A stretch of 5,492 nucleotides of DNA, taken from NCBI GenBank assembly GCA_030615305.1, contig JAUWZL010000045.1, forward strand, positions 1 through 5,492, written 5' to 3'. Position numbers and translations under genes: made by a program. The DNA is from Dehalococcoidia bacterium. GTDB taxonomy: Bacteria > Chloroflexota > Dehalococcoidia > Dehalococcoidales > JAUWZL01. Every line of letters begins with the position of its first letter. Position 1 is the first letter of the stretch. Shown piece by piece: positions 1 to 5,492 of the stretch. A model generated the notes under the pieces. It searched no databases. It was given only the letters and a program-made list of their open reading frames with translations, and was not told where the DNA came from.

Positions 1-174
1 TCCAATAAGGATTAATAAGGCACCGAGCACACCTAACATCAATGCCAGCAGGTACCCAACCCCAGACCCCAAATTCCCCGTGCTAGTCCAAGTCGAAGAA
101 GAGGAAAACGACAGGGGTAAACCTAATGCTATGAATCCCACACCCAACCAGCCGAGAATACTTAGAAATTTCAC
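1..174 (-). CDS. Small membrane protein, N-terminal part (runs off the window)
   Basis: An open frame begins at a GTG codon at 174 and continues without a stop to base 1, giving 58 residues; the rest lies outside the window. The start is supported by a purine-rich AAGGTG at 185-180, five bases upstream, and by an in-frame TAA just before it. The protein starts MKFLSILGWLGVGF and has two hydrophobic stretches, at about residues 3-22 and 38-58. They are separated by a Ser/Thr/Gly-rich polar loop (SSSSTWTSTGNLGS), so a helical hairpin in the cytoplasmic membrane is likely. The first helix could instead be an uncleaved signal anchor. I do not recognise the family and assign no function. It lies 138 bases after the mdh stop on the same strand, beyond two hairpins, so it may be a separate transcription unit. 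Confidence 0.6.
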   Translation of the reverse strand, partial: MKFLSILGWLGVGFIALGLPLSFSSSSTWTSTGNLGSGVGYLLALMLGVLGALLILIG

Positions 175-179
175 CTTAT

Positions 180-185
180 CACCTT
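180..185 (-). promoter_or_regulatory. Ribosome binding site of the small membrane protein
   Basis: AAGGTG on the minus strand lies five bases before the GTG start at 174. It is the main reason for choosing that start, since the ORF is open at the other end and has no other good initiation codon near its beginning. Confidence 0.5.
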
Positions 186-234
186 AGCTTCTATTTCTTT
201 CATTTGGATTAACTACTTTTCTAATTTATTGTAA

Positions 235-259
235 CCCCATCCCCTGTATCCCCTTCCCC
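235..259 (-). other. Putative G-quadruplex motif downstream of mdh
   Basis: On the minus strand, which is the sense strand of the mdh transcript, four runs of exactly four G follow one another with spacers AA, ATACA and AT (G4-N2-G4-N5-G4-N2-G4). This meets the usual quadruplex pattern with short loops. The first two G-runs are also the 3' arm of the 12-bp hairpin at 250-276, so hairpin and quadruplex cannot form at once. Whether it folds in RNA or DNA, and whether it acts in termination or 3'-end protection, is inference. Confidence 0.45.
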
Positions 260-276
260 TTGATAAGGGGAAGGGG
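250..276 (-). terminator. Perfect 12-bp hairpin, possible mdh transcript end
   Basis: Bases 250-261 and 265-276 are perfect reverse complements (CCCCTTCCCCTT against AAGGGGAAGGGG) around a 3-base loop. This is the second hairpin after the mdh stop codon. No U-run follows on the minus strand; a G-rich stretch follows instead, so it is not a textbook intrinsic terminator for mdh. On the plus strand it is followed by an A/T-rich stretch ending in TTTT, but no plus-strand gene is seen to its left. It may be an RNA-stabilising structure or a dispersed palindromic repeat. The structure is certain, the function is not. Confidence 0.45.
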
Positions 277-289
277 AAATATTATTTTG

Positions 290-308
290 GAAGGGGCGAA
301 GCCCCTTC
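290..308 (-). terminator. 8-bp GC-rich hairpin directly after mdh
   Basis: Bases 290-297 (GAAGGGGC) and 301-308 (GCCCCTTC) form a perfect stem around a 3-base loop. In the mdh transcript it starts only four bases after the stop codon and is followed by CAAAATAATATTT, which is A/T-rich but not a U-run. Its position fits a 3'-end structure for the operon. Weak or factor-assisted termination, or protection from 3' exonucleases, are both possible. Confidence 0.45.
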
Positions 309-312
309 ACAA

Positions 313-1242
313 CTACCCTAATTTCATAGTAGCCACCAGCTGCCTTACCGCCTCGGCGGAGCTGGCCAGGGCTTTTTTCTCCTCATCGGTTAGCTCAAGC
401 TCTACGATTTGCTCAATACCGCTTTTGCCCAGCTTTACCGGGACACCGATAACAACATCTTTTATGCCATATTCCCCCTGGAGATAGGCGGCGCAGGGGA
501 GGGTTTCCTTCTTATCCAGTATTATAGCCTCCACCATACGGGCAGCAGCGGCTGACGGGGCATAAAAGGCGCTCCCTGTTTTAAGCAGGCTGATAATCTC
601 GGCGCCGCCGTTTATGGTGCGTTCTACCAGCCGGTTGATGGTCTTCTGGGGCAGGAGCTTGGTTAGTGGTCTGCCTTTAACCTGGGCCAGCCTGGGAATA
701 ACGACCATATTTTGGCCATGCTCCCCTAAAACACAAGCTGATACTTCTGCTACCGGCACATCAAGCTCGGCGGCGATGAAGCTACAAAGCCGGGCACTGT
801 CCAGGGCACCAGAGAGACCTAATATCCGACTTGGCATAAATCCGCTGACCTTAAGGGCCAGATAGGTCATGGCATCCACCGGATTGGTAACCATGATGAT
901 GATGCAGTCGGGTGAGTACTTGGCTACATTGCCGGTAACCTCAGAAACAATTTCAACATTGGCTTTTAACAGCTGGTCACGGGTCATACTCGGCTTTCTG
1001 CCAGTGCCTGAGGTAATAATAACTACATCCGAATTAGCTGTCTCCCGGTAGCTATTAGTCCCGGTAATACGGGAGTTAAAGCCTAAGATGGGCGCTGACT
1101 CAATTATATCCAGGGCTTTGCCCTGAGGCAGACCCTCTATAATATCCAGTAGAACTATATCAGCATAACCCTTCTCAGCCAGGCGCTGAGCCAGACTTCC
1201 GCCGACGTTTCCGGCACCGATAATGCTAATTTTAGAAGCCAT
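313..1242 (-). CDS. mdh: Malate dehydrogenase (LDH-like, NAD-type)
   Basis: Interconverts malate and oxaloacetate in the cytoplasm. The 309 residues match the usual length of bacterial LDH-like malate dehydrogenases. An N-terminal Rossmann fold shows GAGNVGG at 9-15, and Asp33 at the end of the second strand indicates NAD rather than NADP. Arg82 in GRKPSMTRDQ, at the position where lactate dehydrogenases carry Gln, points to malate; Arg88 is the second substrate arginine. Asn120 (TNPVD), Asp148 and Arg151 (LDSAR) and catalytic His175 (GEHG) are present. Unusually, the family's common HGDxMVP reads HGQNMVV here, with Gln177 and Val181. The ATG has AGGGAG seven bases upstream, inside the end of the isocitrate dehydrogenase gene, and only four bases separate the two genes, so co-translation is likely. 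It is probably the last gene of the operon, as hairpins follow. Function is near certain; reaction direction in the cell is inferred. Confidence 0.93.
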   Translation of the reverse strand: MASKISIIGAGNVGGSLAQRLAEKGYADIVLLDIIEGLPQGKALDIIESAPILGFNSRITGTNSYRETANSDVVIITSGTGRKPSMTRDQLLKANVEIVSEVTGNVAKYSPDCIIIMVTNPVDAMTYLALKVSGFMPSRILGLSGALDSARLCSFIAAELDVPVAEVSACVLGEHGQNMVVIPRLAQVKGRPLTKLLPQKTINRLVERTINGGAEIISLLKTGSAFYAPSAAAARMVEAIILDKKETLPCAAYLQGEYGIKDVVIGVPVKLGKSGIEQIVELELTDEEKKALASSAEAVRQLVATMKLG

Positions 1243-1246
1243 AGCT

Positions 1247-2329
1247 TTACTCCCTCATCTTGTCAATGACGGCATCAGCTACCTGTGAGGTGCCCACTGC
1301 CTGGGCTTGTTCTGCTTCAGGCTTCAGGTCATAGGTAACATTCTTGCCCTCGGCGATAACGCTGGCTATAGACTTTTCCAGCCAGTCGGCATTCTCTTTC
1401 TCGCCGATATGGCGCAGCATCATCACTCCGGAGAGCATCATAGCCATGGGGTTGACCTTGTTCTGTCCTTTATATTTAGGGGCGCTGCCGTGTGTCGGCT
1501 CAAAGAGGGCGGCCTCATCGCCGATATTAGCCCCCGGGGCCAGACCCAGGCCACCGACCAGACCGGCACACAGGTCAGAGATGATATCGCCATAAAGATT
1601 GGGCGCCACGATAACATCAAATTGCCGGGGTCTTTTTACCAGTTGCATGGTCATGTTGTCTACAATTCTATCCTCAAATTCAATATCAGGGTATTCCCTG
1701 GCTACCTGCCGGGCAACAGCCAAGAATAAACCGTCTGAGTACTTCATGATATTGGCTTTATGGATAGCCGTTACCTTTCTTCTATGGTTGTCGCGGGCGT
1801 ATTCAAAGGCAAAGCGGACAATCCTTCGACTGCCCGTCTCCGAGATAGGCTTTATGCTGATGCCGGCATCGTCTCTGACTATGGCACCATGTGTCTCAGC
1901 CAGCAGCTTTATCAGCTTTGCCGTCTGTGGAGTCCCTTTCTCAAATTCAATACCGGCATAGAGGTCTTCCATGTTCTCCCTGACGACCACAATATCCACA
2001 TCCTTATAGGGCGTCGGAGCGCCTAAGTAGCTTTTACAGGGGCGCAGGCAGGCATAGAGCTCAAGCTCCTTGCGCAGGGCAACATTTACACTCCGGAAAC
2101 CAGAGCCAACCGGGGTGGTAACCGGTCCCTTAATAGCCACTTTGTTCTTCCTGATGGACTCAAGTACGTGGCTGGGGAGTGGTGTGCCGTATTCATCCTG
2201 GACATCAGCGCCGGCATAGACCACATCCCAGTTGAAGCTAACTCCGGTGGCTTCCAGAACCCTCCTGGTGGCCTCGGTTATCTCGGGACCTATGCCATCA
2301 CCGGGTATAAGAGTGATATTGTAGGTCAT
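1247..2329 (-). CDS. icd: Isocitrate dehydrogenase (short type, probably NADP-dependent)
   Basis: Oxidatively decarboxylates isocitrate to 2-oxoglutarate, supplying glutamate synthesis. It belongs to the isocitrate/isopropylmalate dehydrogenase family (360 residues). PGDGIGPE at 9-16 opens the fold. RSVNVALR at 79-86 gives the isocitrate Ser80-x-Asn82 signature plus Arg86, with Arg96, Arg117 and Tyr124 (LYAG) completing the substrate pocket. Lys191 (HKANI), Asp224, Asp248 and Asp252 (NLYGDIISD) are the catalytic lysine and metal ligands. HGSAPKY at 280-286 carries Lys285 and Tyr286, matching the E. coli NADP determinants Lys344 and Tyr345, and Tyr333 matches Tyr391; Pro337 stands where E. coli has Arg395. 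The length is nearer to isopropylmalate dehydrogenase (about 350) than to E. coli Icd (416). An isopropylmalate or homoisocitrate dehydrogenase is less likely because both lack the Ser-x-Asn pattern. It follows the LeuD-like gene after 26 bases. Confidence 0.88.
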   Translation of the reverse strand: MTYNITLIPGDGIGPEITEATRRVLEATGVSFNWDVVYAGADVQDEYGTPLPSHVLESIRKNKVAIKGPVTTPVGSGFRSVNVALRKELELYACLRPCKSYLGAPTPYKDVDIVVVRENMEDLYAGIEFEKGTPQTAKLIKLLAETHGAIVRDDAGISIKPISETGSRRIVRFAFEYARDNHRRKVTAIHKANIMKYSDGLFLAVARQVAREYPDIEFEDRIVDNMTMQLVKRPRQFDVIVAPNLYGDIISDLCAGLVGGLGLAPGANIGDEAALFEPTHGSAPKYKGQNKVNPMAMMLSGVMMLRHIGEKENADWLEKSIASVIAEGKNVTYDLKPEAEQAQAVGTSQVADAVIDKMRE

Positions 2330-2340
2330 ATATAGACATG

Positions 2341-2347
2341 CCTCCTT
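2341..2347 (-). promoter_or_regulatory. Ribosome binding site of icd, with a decoy ATG
   Basis: A strong AAGGAGG lies 11 bases before the ATG at 2329, somewhat further than usual. A second, out-of-frame ATG at 2339-2337 sits only one base after it, too close to be used well. The protein begins at 2329 because [16 protein letters not shown] matches family N-termini; the decoy frame does not encode that sequence. Confidence 0.6.
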
Positions 2348-2355
2348 AAAGCAAA

Positions 2356-2850
2356 CTATATTTTAAAGTCGCCATACTTTTTAATGTATGGCATAAGCCC
2401 ACCTTCACCCAGAATACGGAGCATCACCTCTGGAATTTTCTTAAAGGTAAGCTGGTTGCCGTTGGTAATATCCTTGATAGCGCCTGCCTCAAGGTCTACC
2501 TCAAGCTCATCACCGTCATCAATTCTGTCAGTATTACAGATTAGCACTGGCAGCCCCAAGTTGATAGCATTTCTAAAGAATATCCGGGCAACTGACTTAG
2601 CCAGTATAGCACTAACCCCGGCCATCTTGATAACCAGCGGCGCATGCTCCCGGCTTGAGCCCAGCCCGAAGTTTTTGCCGGCGACTATAAAATCCCCGGC
2701 TTTTATCCGGGAAGCGAAGGTGGGGTCGGCATCTTCCAGGACGTGCTTGGCCAGCTCAGGCAGGTTACTTCTCATATAAGCCAGCCTTCCCGGTACGATA
2801 TGGTCGGTAGAGATATTATCACCAAACTTGAAGGCTTTCCCTGTGAGCAC
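2356..2850 (-). CDS. leuD: Aconitase/3-isopropylmalate dehydratase family, small subunit (LeuD-like)
   Basis: Swivelling small subunit of a two-part hydro-lyase. It pairs with the 4Fe-4S large subunit encoded just upstream to isomerise a citrate-like acid in the cytoplasm. The 164 residues are typical for the family. [13 protein letters not shown] at 10-22 is the usual opening motif. The specificity loop reads YMRSN at 25-29, with Arg27 where homoaconitase-type subunits have Arg (YLRT) and isopropylmalate isomerases have a hydrophobic residue (YLVY). GSSREHAP at 64-71 binds substrate carboxylate. The start is GTG: its G is the last base of the TAG stop of the large subunit (TAGTG), and GAGG lies seven bases upstream within that gene, so translation is probably coupled, giving matched subunit amounts. 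The neighbouring isocitrate dehydrogenase and malate dehydrogenase genes favour aconitase activity. Leucine biosynthesis or dual use cannot be excluded, and the symbol denotes the family only. Confidence 0.87.
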   Translation of the reverse strand: MLTGKAFKFGDNISTDHIVPGRLAYMRSNLPELAKHVLEDADPTFASRIKAGDFIVAGKNFGLGSSREHAPLVIKMAGVSAILAKSVARIFFRNAINLGLPVLICNTDRIDDGDELEVDLEAGAIKDITNGNQLTFKKIPEVMLRILGEGGLMPYIKKYGDFKI

Positions 2851-4100
2851 TATAGCACCTCTCTGGGGTCGGTGATTTCACCGGTGATAGCCGTCGCCGC
2901 TGCCGTAGCCGGGCTGCCCAGATAGATAAAGGCGTTGGGGCTACCCATCCGCCCCTTAAAGTTTCGGTTAGCTGTGGACAGGCATGATTCACTGTCACCC
3001 AGCACTCCTTGGTGAAGGCCGAGACAGGCACCACAGCCGGGTGGCAGAATAGCTGCCCCAGCCTCAATAAAGGTCTGGATATAGCCGGCTTGAACAGCCT
3101 GAAGCAACACCTTCCTTGACGCCGGGGCGATTATCACCCTGGTTTCAGGGTGGCTTTTTCTGCCCTTTAAGATAGAGGCCGTCACCTCTAAATCTTCCAG
3201 GCGTCCGTTGGTACAGGTGCCGATAAACACCTGATGAATCTTGGTCCCCTTAAGTTCTCTAGCCAGAGCTGTATTATCCACCGTATGGGGTTGAGATACC
3301 GTTGGCTCAAGGCTGGTGGCATCAATAGTAATGGTCTTTTCATAACTGGCATCAGCATCGGGGGAAATAGACCGATATTGGTCACCCCGCCCCTGCTTTA
3401 TCAAGTAATCCCGGGTTATCTCATCAGCGGTAAAGAGCCCTACCTTAGCCCCGGCCTCTACTGACATGTTGGCAATAGTTAGCCTCCCGGATACGGACAT
3501 TGTATCCACGGTATTACCACCAAACTCCAGCGCCTTATAGGTAGCGCCGTCAGCTCCAATCTGCCCGATTAAGTGCAGAATGAGGTCCTTGGCGTAAACA
3601 CCCTTCTGGAAATTGCCGCTAACCAGCACTTTAATACTCTCTGGAACCCGGAACCAGGTCTCGCCCAGGGCAAAGGCGACGGCAACATCAGAGGAGCCCA
3701 TGCCGGTGGCAAAGGCACCCAGCCCACCGGCAGTTACTGTATGAGAGTCGGCACCGATGATGACATCACCCGGCTTGGCCAGGGACTCGGCTACGAGCTG
3801 GTGGCAAACGCCTTGCCCGACATCAGAGAGAAGGCAACCAGTCCGCCGGGCGAAGCGGCGCAACAGAATATGGTCGGTAGATAGCTGATGACTGGGACTG
3901 GGAGCGGCATGGTCAAGAAACAGGACAGTTTTTTCTCTATTGGCCAGGGAACCAAAGCTGGACTCAAACTCGCTTATCGTCAGTGGCCCGGTAGTATCCT
4001 GAGCAAAGGCCAGGTCTACCCGGGCAACAATAATATCTCCTGACCGGACACCACCCTGCGATTTTTCACTTAGTATTTTCTCGGCTAAAGTCTTGCCCAC
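2850..4100 (-). CDS. leuC: Aconitase/3-isopropylmalate dehydratase family, large 4Fe-4S subunit (LeuC-like)
   Basis: Catalytic iron-sulfur subunit of the heterodimeric hydro-lyase. The 416 residues match the short archaeal/bacterial HacA/LeuC2 class rather than the roughly 466-residue proteobacterial LeuC. Visible motifs are FLDHAAPSP at 61-69, GADSHT at 116-121, GTCTNGR at 294-300 with Cys296, GCGACLG at 355-361 with Cys356 and Cys359, and TANRNFKGRMG at 376-386. The three cysteines that hold the cluster are all present, leaving one iron free for substrate as in aconitase. The start is GTG at 4100; AAGGTGA lies 12 bases upstream, which is long, but an in-frame TGA closes the frame four codons above and MGKTLAEKIL is a normal family N-terminus. 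It overlaps the small-subunit gene by one base and follows the carboxyltransferase gene after 107 bases. With isocitrate dehydrogenase downstream, citrate to isocitrate is the most likely reaction; 3-isopropylmalate isomerisation is the alternative. The symbol denotes the family only. Confidence 0.88.
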   Translation of the reverse strand: MGKTLAEKILSEKSQGGVRSGDIIVARVDLAFAQDTTGPLTISEFESSFGSLANREKTVLFLDHAAPSPSHQLSTDHILLRRFARRTGCLLSDVGQGVCHQLVAESLAKPGDVIIGADSHTVTAGGLGAFATGMGSSDVAVAFALGETWFRVPESIKVLVSGNFQKGVYAKDLILHLIGQIGADGATYKALEFGGNTVDTMSVSGRLTIANMSVEAGAKVGLFTADEITRDYLIKQGRGDQYRSISPDADASYEKTITIDATSLEPTVSQPHTVDNTALARELKGTKIHQVFIGTCTNGRLEDLEVTASILKGRKSHPETRVIIAPASRKVLLQAVQAGYIQTFIEAGAAILPPGCGACLGLHQGVLGDSESCLSTANRNFKGRMGSPNAFIYLGSPATAAATAITGEITDPREVL

Positions 4101-4112
4101 GGCTATAATACT

Positions 4113-4119
4113 TCACCTT
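4113..4119 (-). promoter_or_regulatory. Ribosome binding site of the LeuC-like gene, wide spacing
   Basis: AAGGTGA lies 12 bases before the GTG at 4100. Between them is no ATG, GTG or TTG in frame, only ATT and ATA codons. Either GTG is used with a wide spacer, or an ATT three codons upstream is used, adding three residues. The GTG is preferred. The rest of the 107-base gap shows no convincing promoter or terminator. Confidence 0.4.
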
Positions 4120-4207
4120 TTTACGGAGGATTTATCTATATGGATAGGCTTCACCACTCCTGTTAGCTACTCCCTTAAGAGGAGAAAGTCAGAAAGATGC
4201 TTAATAG

Positions 4208-5492
4208 CTAGCCAATAATAGCCAGGACATCATCCCGGGCAACATGGTCACCAGCTTTGAAACTTATCGCTTTAACCCGCCCACCAACCGGGGTCGGCAG
4301 GTCTATGGCCATCTTCATCGCTTCCAGTACGGCTATATTATCACCAGCTTTGACCTCATCGCCTATCTTGACATCATAGCGAATTATCAGCCCGGGCATA
4401 GGCGCCACAATAGTTGTCTCCCCGGCCTTGGCTTCCGCTGGTGCTGTTTCCTTAGCCGGTGCCGATGTCGTAACCGGGTCATTTGCTGTCACCGTCTCTG
4501 CCAGCATGCCCGCTTTTGCTTTGGCAATGAGTTCGTCCTCTCGCTTTATATCCTCCAGGGTCTTGGGCTTGGTTTCCGGTGGTGGCGTTTCCAGGCCATA
4601 TTTCCACCTGAGGAAGCGCATGCCGGTGGTGGGATAAAGGGCATAGATAAGCACATCGCCGATGTCCTTGGCAATATCCTTGGTGGCTTCGAAGGCTGCC
4701 TCAAGCTCCGGCTCAAGCACATCCCCGGGACGGCGGGTAATGGGAGTCTCCCCCCTCTCATAGCCTTTGAGCACTAACTTCTGGATTTCGGGGTCGACCG
4801 GGGCTGGCGGCCTGCCGTACAGCCCGTAGATGTAGTCCTTCACCTGTGCCGAGATTACCTTATAGCGGCCAAATAGGACATTCTGGACTGCCTGAATACC
4901 GACAATCTGGCTTGTGGGAGTAACCAGGGGTGGATAACCCAGCTCTTTTCTGACTTTCGGCAACTCGGCGTAAACCTCATCAATTCTATCTAGGGCTTTA
5001 GCCTCTTTTAGCTGGGCGACTAGGTTAGATATCATGCCGCCGGGAACTTGGTGTATCAGCACCCCAGTATCAATAACTGCCATCCGGGTGCTACCTAGAA
5101 AGTCCCGATACTTGGGGGCTATAGACTCAAAGTACTGCCCCAGCTTCAAAAGCTGCCCCAAATCAATACCAGTGTCTCTGGGCGTTCCCTGTAGAGCCAC
5201 TACGATGGGCTCAATAGCCGGGTGTGACGAGCGTAAGGCAAAAGGTGCCAGGGCGGCATCAATAATATCTACCCCGGCTTCAATAGCCTTGAGGATGCTC
5301 ATTGGCGCCATGCCGCTGGTGTAGTGGCTATGCAGCTGCACCGGTATCTTTAGCTCCTGCTTGAGTGCCTTGATTAAGTTGTAGGCATCATCGGGGGCTA
5401 TCAGCCCGGCCATGTCCTTGATGCACAGGCTATCGGCACCCATATCCTGAAGTATTAGCGCCTTGTTTACGTAGTAATCAAGGTTGTAGACT
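4208..5492 (-). CDS. pycB: Pyruvate carboxylase subunit B / oxaloacetate decarboxylase alpha type, 5' end missing
   Basis: Carboxyltransferase subunit with its own biotin domain. It moves CO2 from carboxybiotin to pyruvate to make oxaloacetate, or runs the reverse. The frame is open to base 5492, giving 427 residues starting VYNLDYYVNKALILQ; the ATG at 5443 is internal. Numbered from the first visible residue, Lys25 (CIKDMAGL) is the lysine carboxylated in this family, and His54 and His56 (LHSHYTSG) bind the metal. The conserved C-terminal carboxyltransferase region follows (HQVPGGMISN, TPTSQIVG, YGRPPAP). A Pro/Ala/Thr-rich linker lies at about 332-358 and a biotinyl domain at 359-427, with biotin lysine Lys393 in EAMKM. 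About 150 N-terminal residues, including the first metal-binding Asp, are outside. The downstream aconitase, isocitrate and malate dehydrogenase genes favour an anaplerotic pyruvate carboxylase role. A sodium-pumping decarboxylase would need beta and gamma subunits, none of which is seen. A separate biotin carboxylase (PycA) is expected elsewhere. Confidence 0.88.
   Translation of the reverse strand, partial: VYNLDYYVNKALILQDMGADSLCIKDMAGLIAPDDAYNLIKALKQELKIPVQLHSHYTSGMAPMSILKAIEAGVDIIDAALAPFALRSSHPAIEPIVVALQGTPRDTGIDLGQLLKLGQYFESIAPKYRDFLGSTRMAVIDTGVLIHQVPGGMISNLVAQLKEAKALDRIDEVYAELPKVRKELGYPPLVTPTSQIVGIQAVQNVLFGRYKVISAQVKDYIYGLYGRPPAPVDPEIQKLVLKGYERGETPITRRPGDVLEPELEAAFEATKDIAKDIGDVLIYALYPTTGMRFLRWKYGLETPPPETKPKTLEDIKREDELIAKAKAGMLAETVTANDPVTTSAPAKETAPAEAKAGETTIVAPMPGLIIRYDVKIGDEVKAGDNIAVLEAMKMAIDLPTPVGGRVKAISFKAGDHVARDDVLAIIG

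Noticed and set aside
228..233. TACAAT on the minus strand as a -10 box for the membrane protein gene.
   Set aside because: The hexamer is good, but the sequence about 17 bases upstream is G-rich (GAAGGG) and does not resemble a -35 box, so a promoter cannot be supported from the sequence alone.
260..487. Plus-strand open frame of 75 codons, and other plus-strand open frames opposite the metabolic genes.
   Set aside because: They lie antisense to well-supported genes or start inside the hairpins, and their translations are low-complexity with no recognisable motif.
2798..3881. A 14-base exact direct repeat (ATATGGTCGGTAGA) at 2798-2811 and 3868-3881, in the small- and large-subunit genes.
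   Set aside because: Both copies encode the same peptide STDHI in conserved family motifs (ISTDHIVPG and LSTDHILL), so protein constraint explains it; there is no sign of a recombination or regulatory repeat.
1247..4100. The three genes as a leucine biosynthesis leuCDB cluster.
   Set aside because: The dehydrogenase carries the isocitrate Ser-x-Asn motif, the small-subunit loop has Arg27, no leuA is seen, and the flanking genes are malate dehydrogenase and a pyruvate/oxaloacetate carboxyltransferase.
4114..4155. A possible 13-codon GTG-initiated leader ORF on the minus strand in the gap before the LeuC-like gene.
   Set aside because: The AGGAG before it is only about two bases from the GTG, the peptide has no run of regulatory codons, and no attenuator hairpin follows.
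4170..4184. A small inverted repeat (CTCC/GGAG) in the same gap, as a terminator or operator.
   Set aside because: The stem is only four base pairs with a 7-base loop and no U-run; this is expected by chance.

Overview
This window is a compact block of central carbon metabolism genes. Every supported gene is on the minus strand, so transcription runs from high to low coordinates. In that order the window holds: the 3' three quarters of a biotin-carrying carboxyltransferase subunit (PycB/OadA type, 5492 to 4208, cut by the window edge); the large and small subunits of a two-part aconitase/3-isopropylmalate dehydratase family enzyme (4100 to 2850 and 2850 to 2356); an isocitrate dehydrogenase (2329 to 1247); a malate dehydrogenase of the LDH-like type (1242 to 313); a structured, G-rich non-coding segment (about 235 to 308); and the start of a small two-helix membrane protein that leaves the window at base 1 (174 to 1). 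Gaps inside the block are short (a 1-base overlap, 26 bases and 4 bases). Only the 107-base gap between the carboxyltransferase and the dehydratase genes is larger. An operon is therefore likely.

The genes fit one route. Pyruvate is carboxylated to oxaloacetate, citrate is isomerised to isocitrate by the LeuCD-type hydro-lyase, isocitrate is oxidised to 2-oxoglutarate, and malate dehydrogenase connects oxaloacetate to malate. This is the oxidative half of an incomplete TCA cycle, mainly serving glutamate synthesis, plus the first step of a reductive branch. Residue patterns argue that the LeuCD and dehydrogenase genes are not simply leucine genes: the dehydrogenase has the Ser-x-Asn isocitrate motif and the small subunit has an arginine in the substrate-specificity loop. 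No citrate synthase, fumarase or biotin carboxylase subunit lies in the window.

Organism: probably an anaerobic bacterium. From memory, clustering of LeuC-like, LeuD-like, isocitrate dehydrogenase and malate dehydrogenase genes resembles Dehalococcoidia (Chloroflexota). That is an inference from gene order and protein character, not a database result.

No plainly new system is visible. The points most worth a second look are the pair of perfect hairpins merging into a four-tract G-quadruplex motif after mdh, the NADP-like cofactor residues in the short isocitrate dehydrogenase, and the altered sequence after the catalytic histidine of the malate dehydrogenase.
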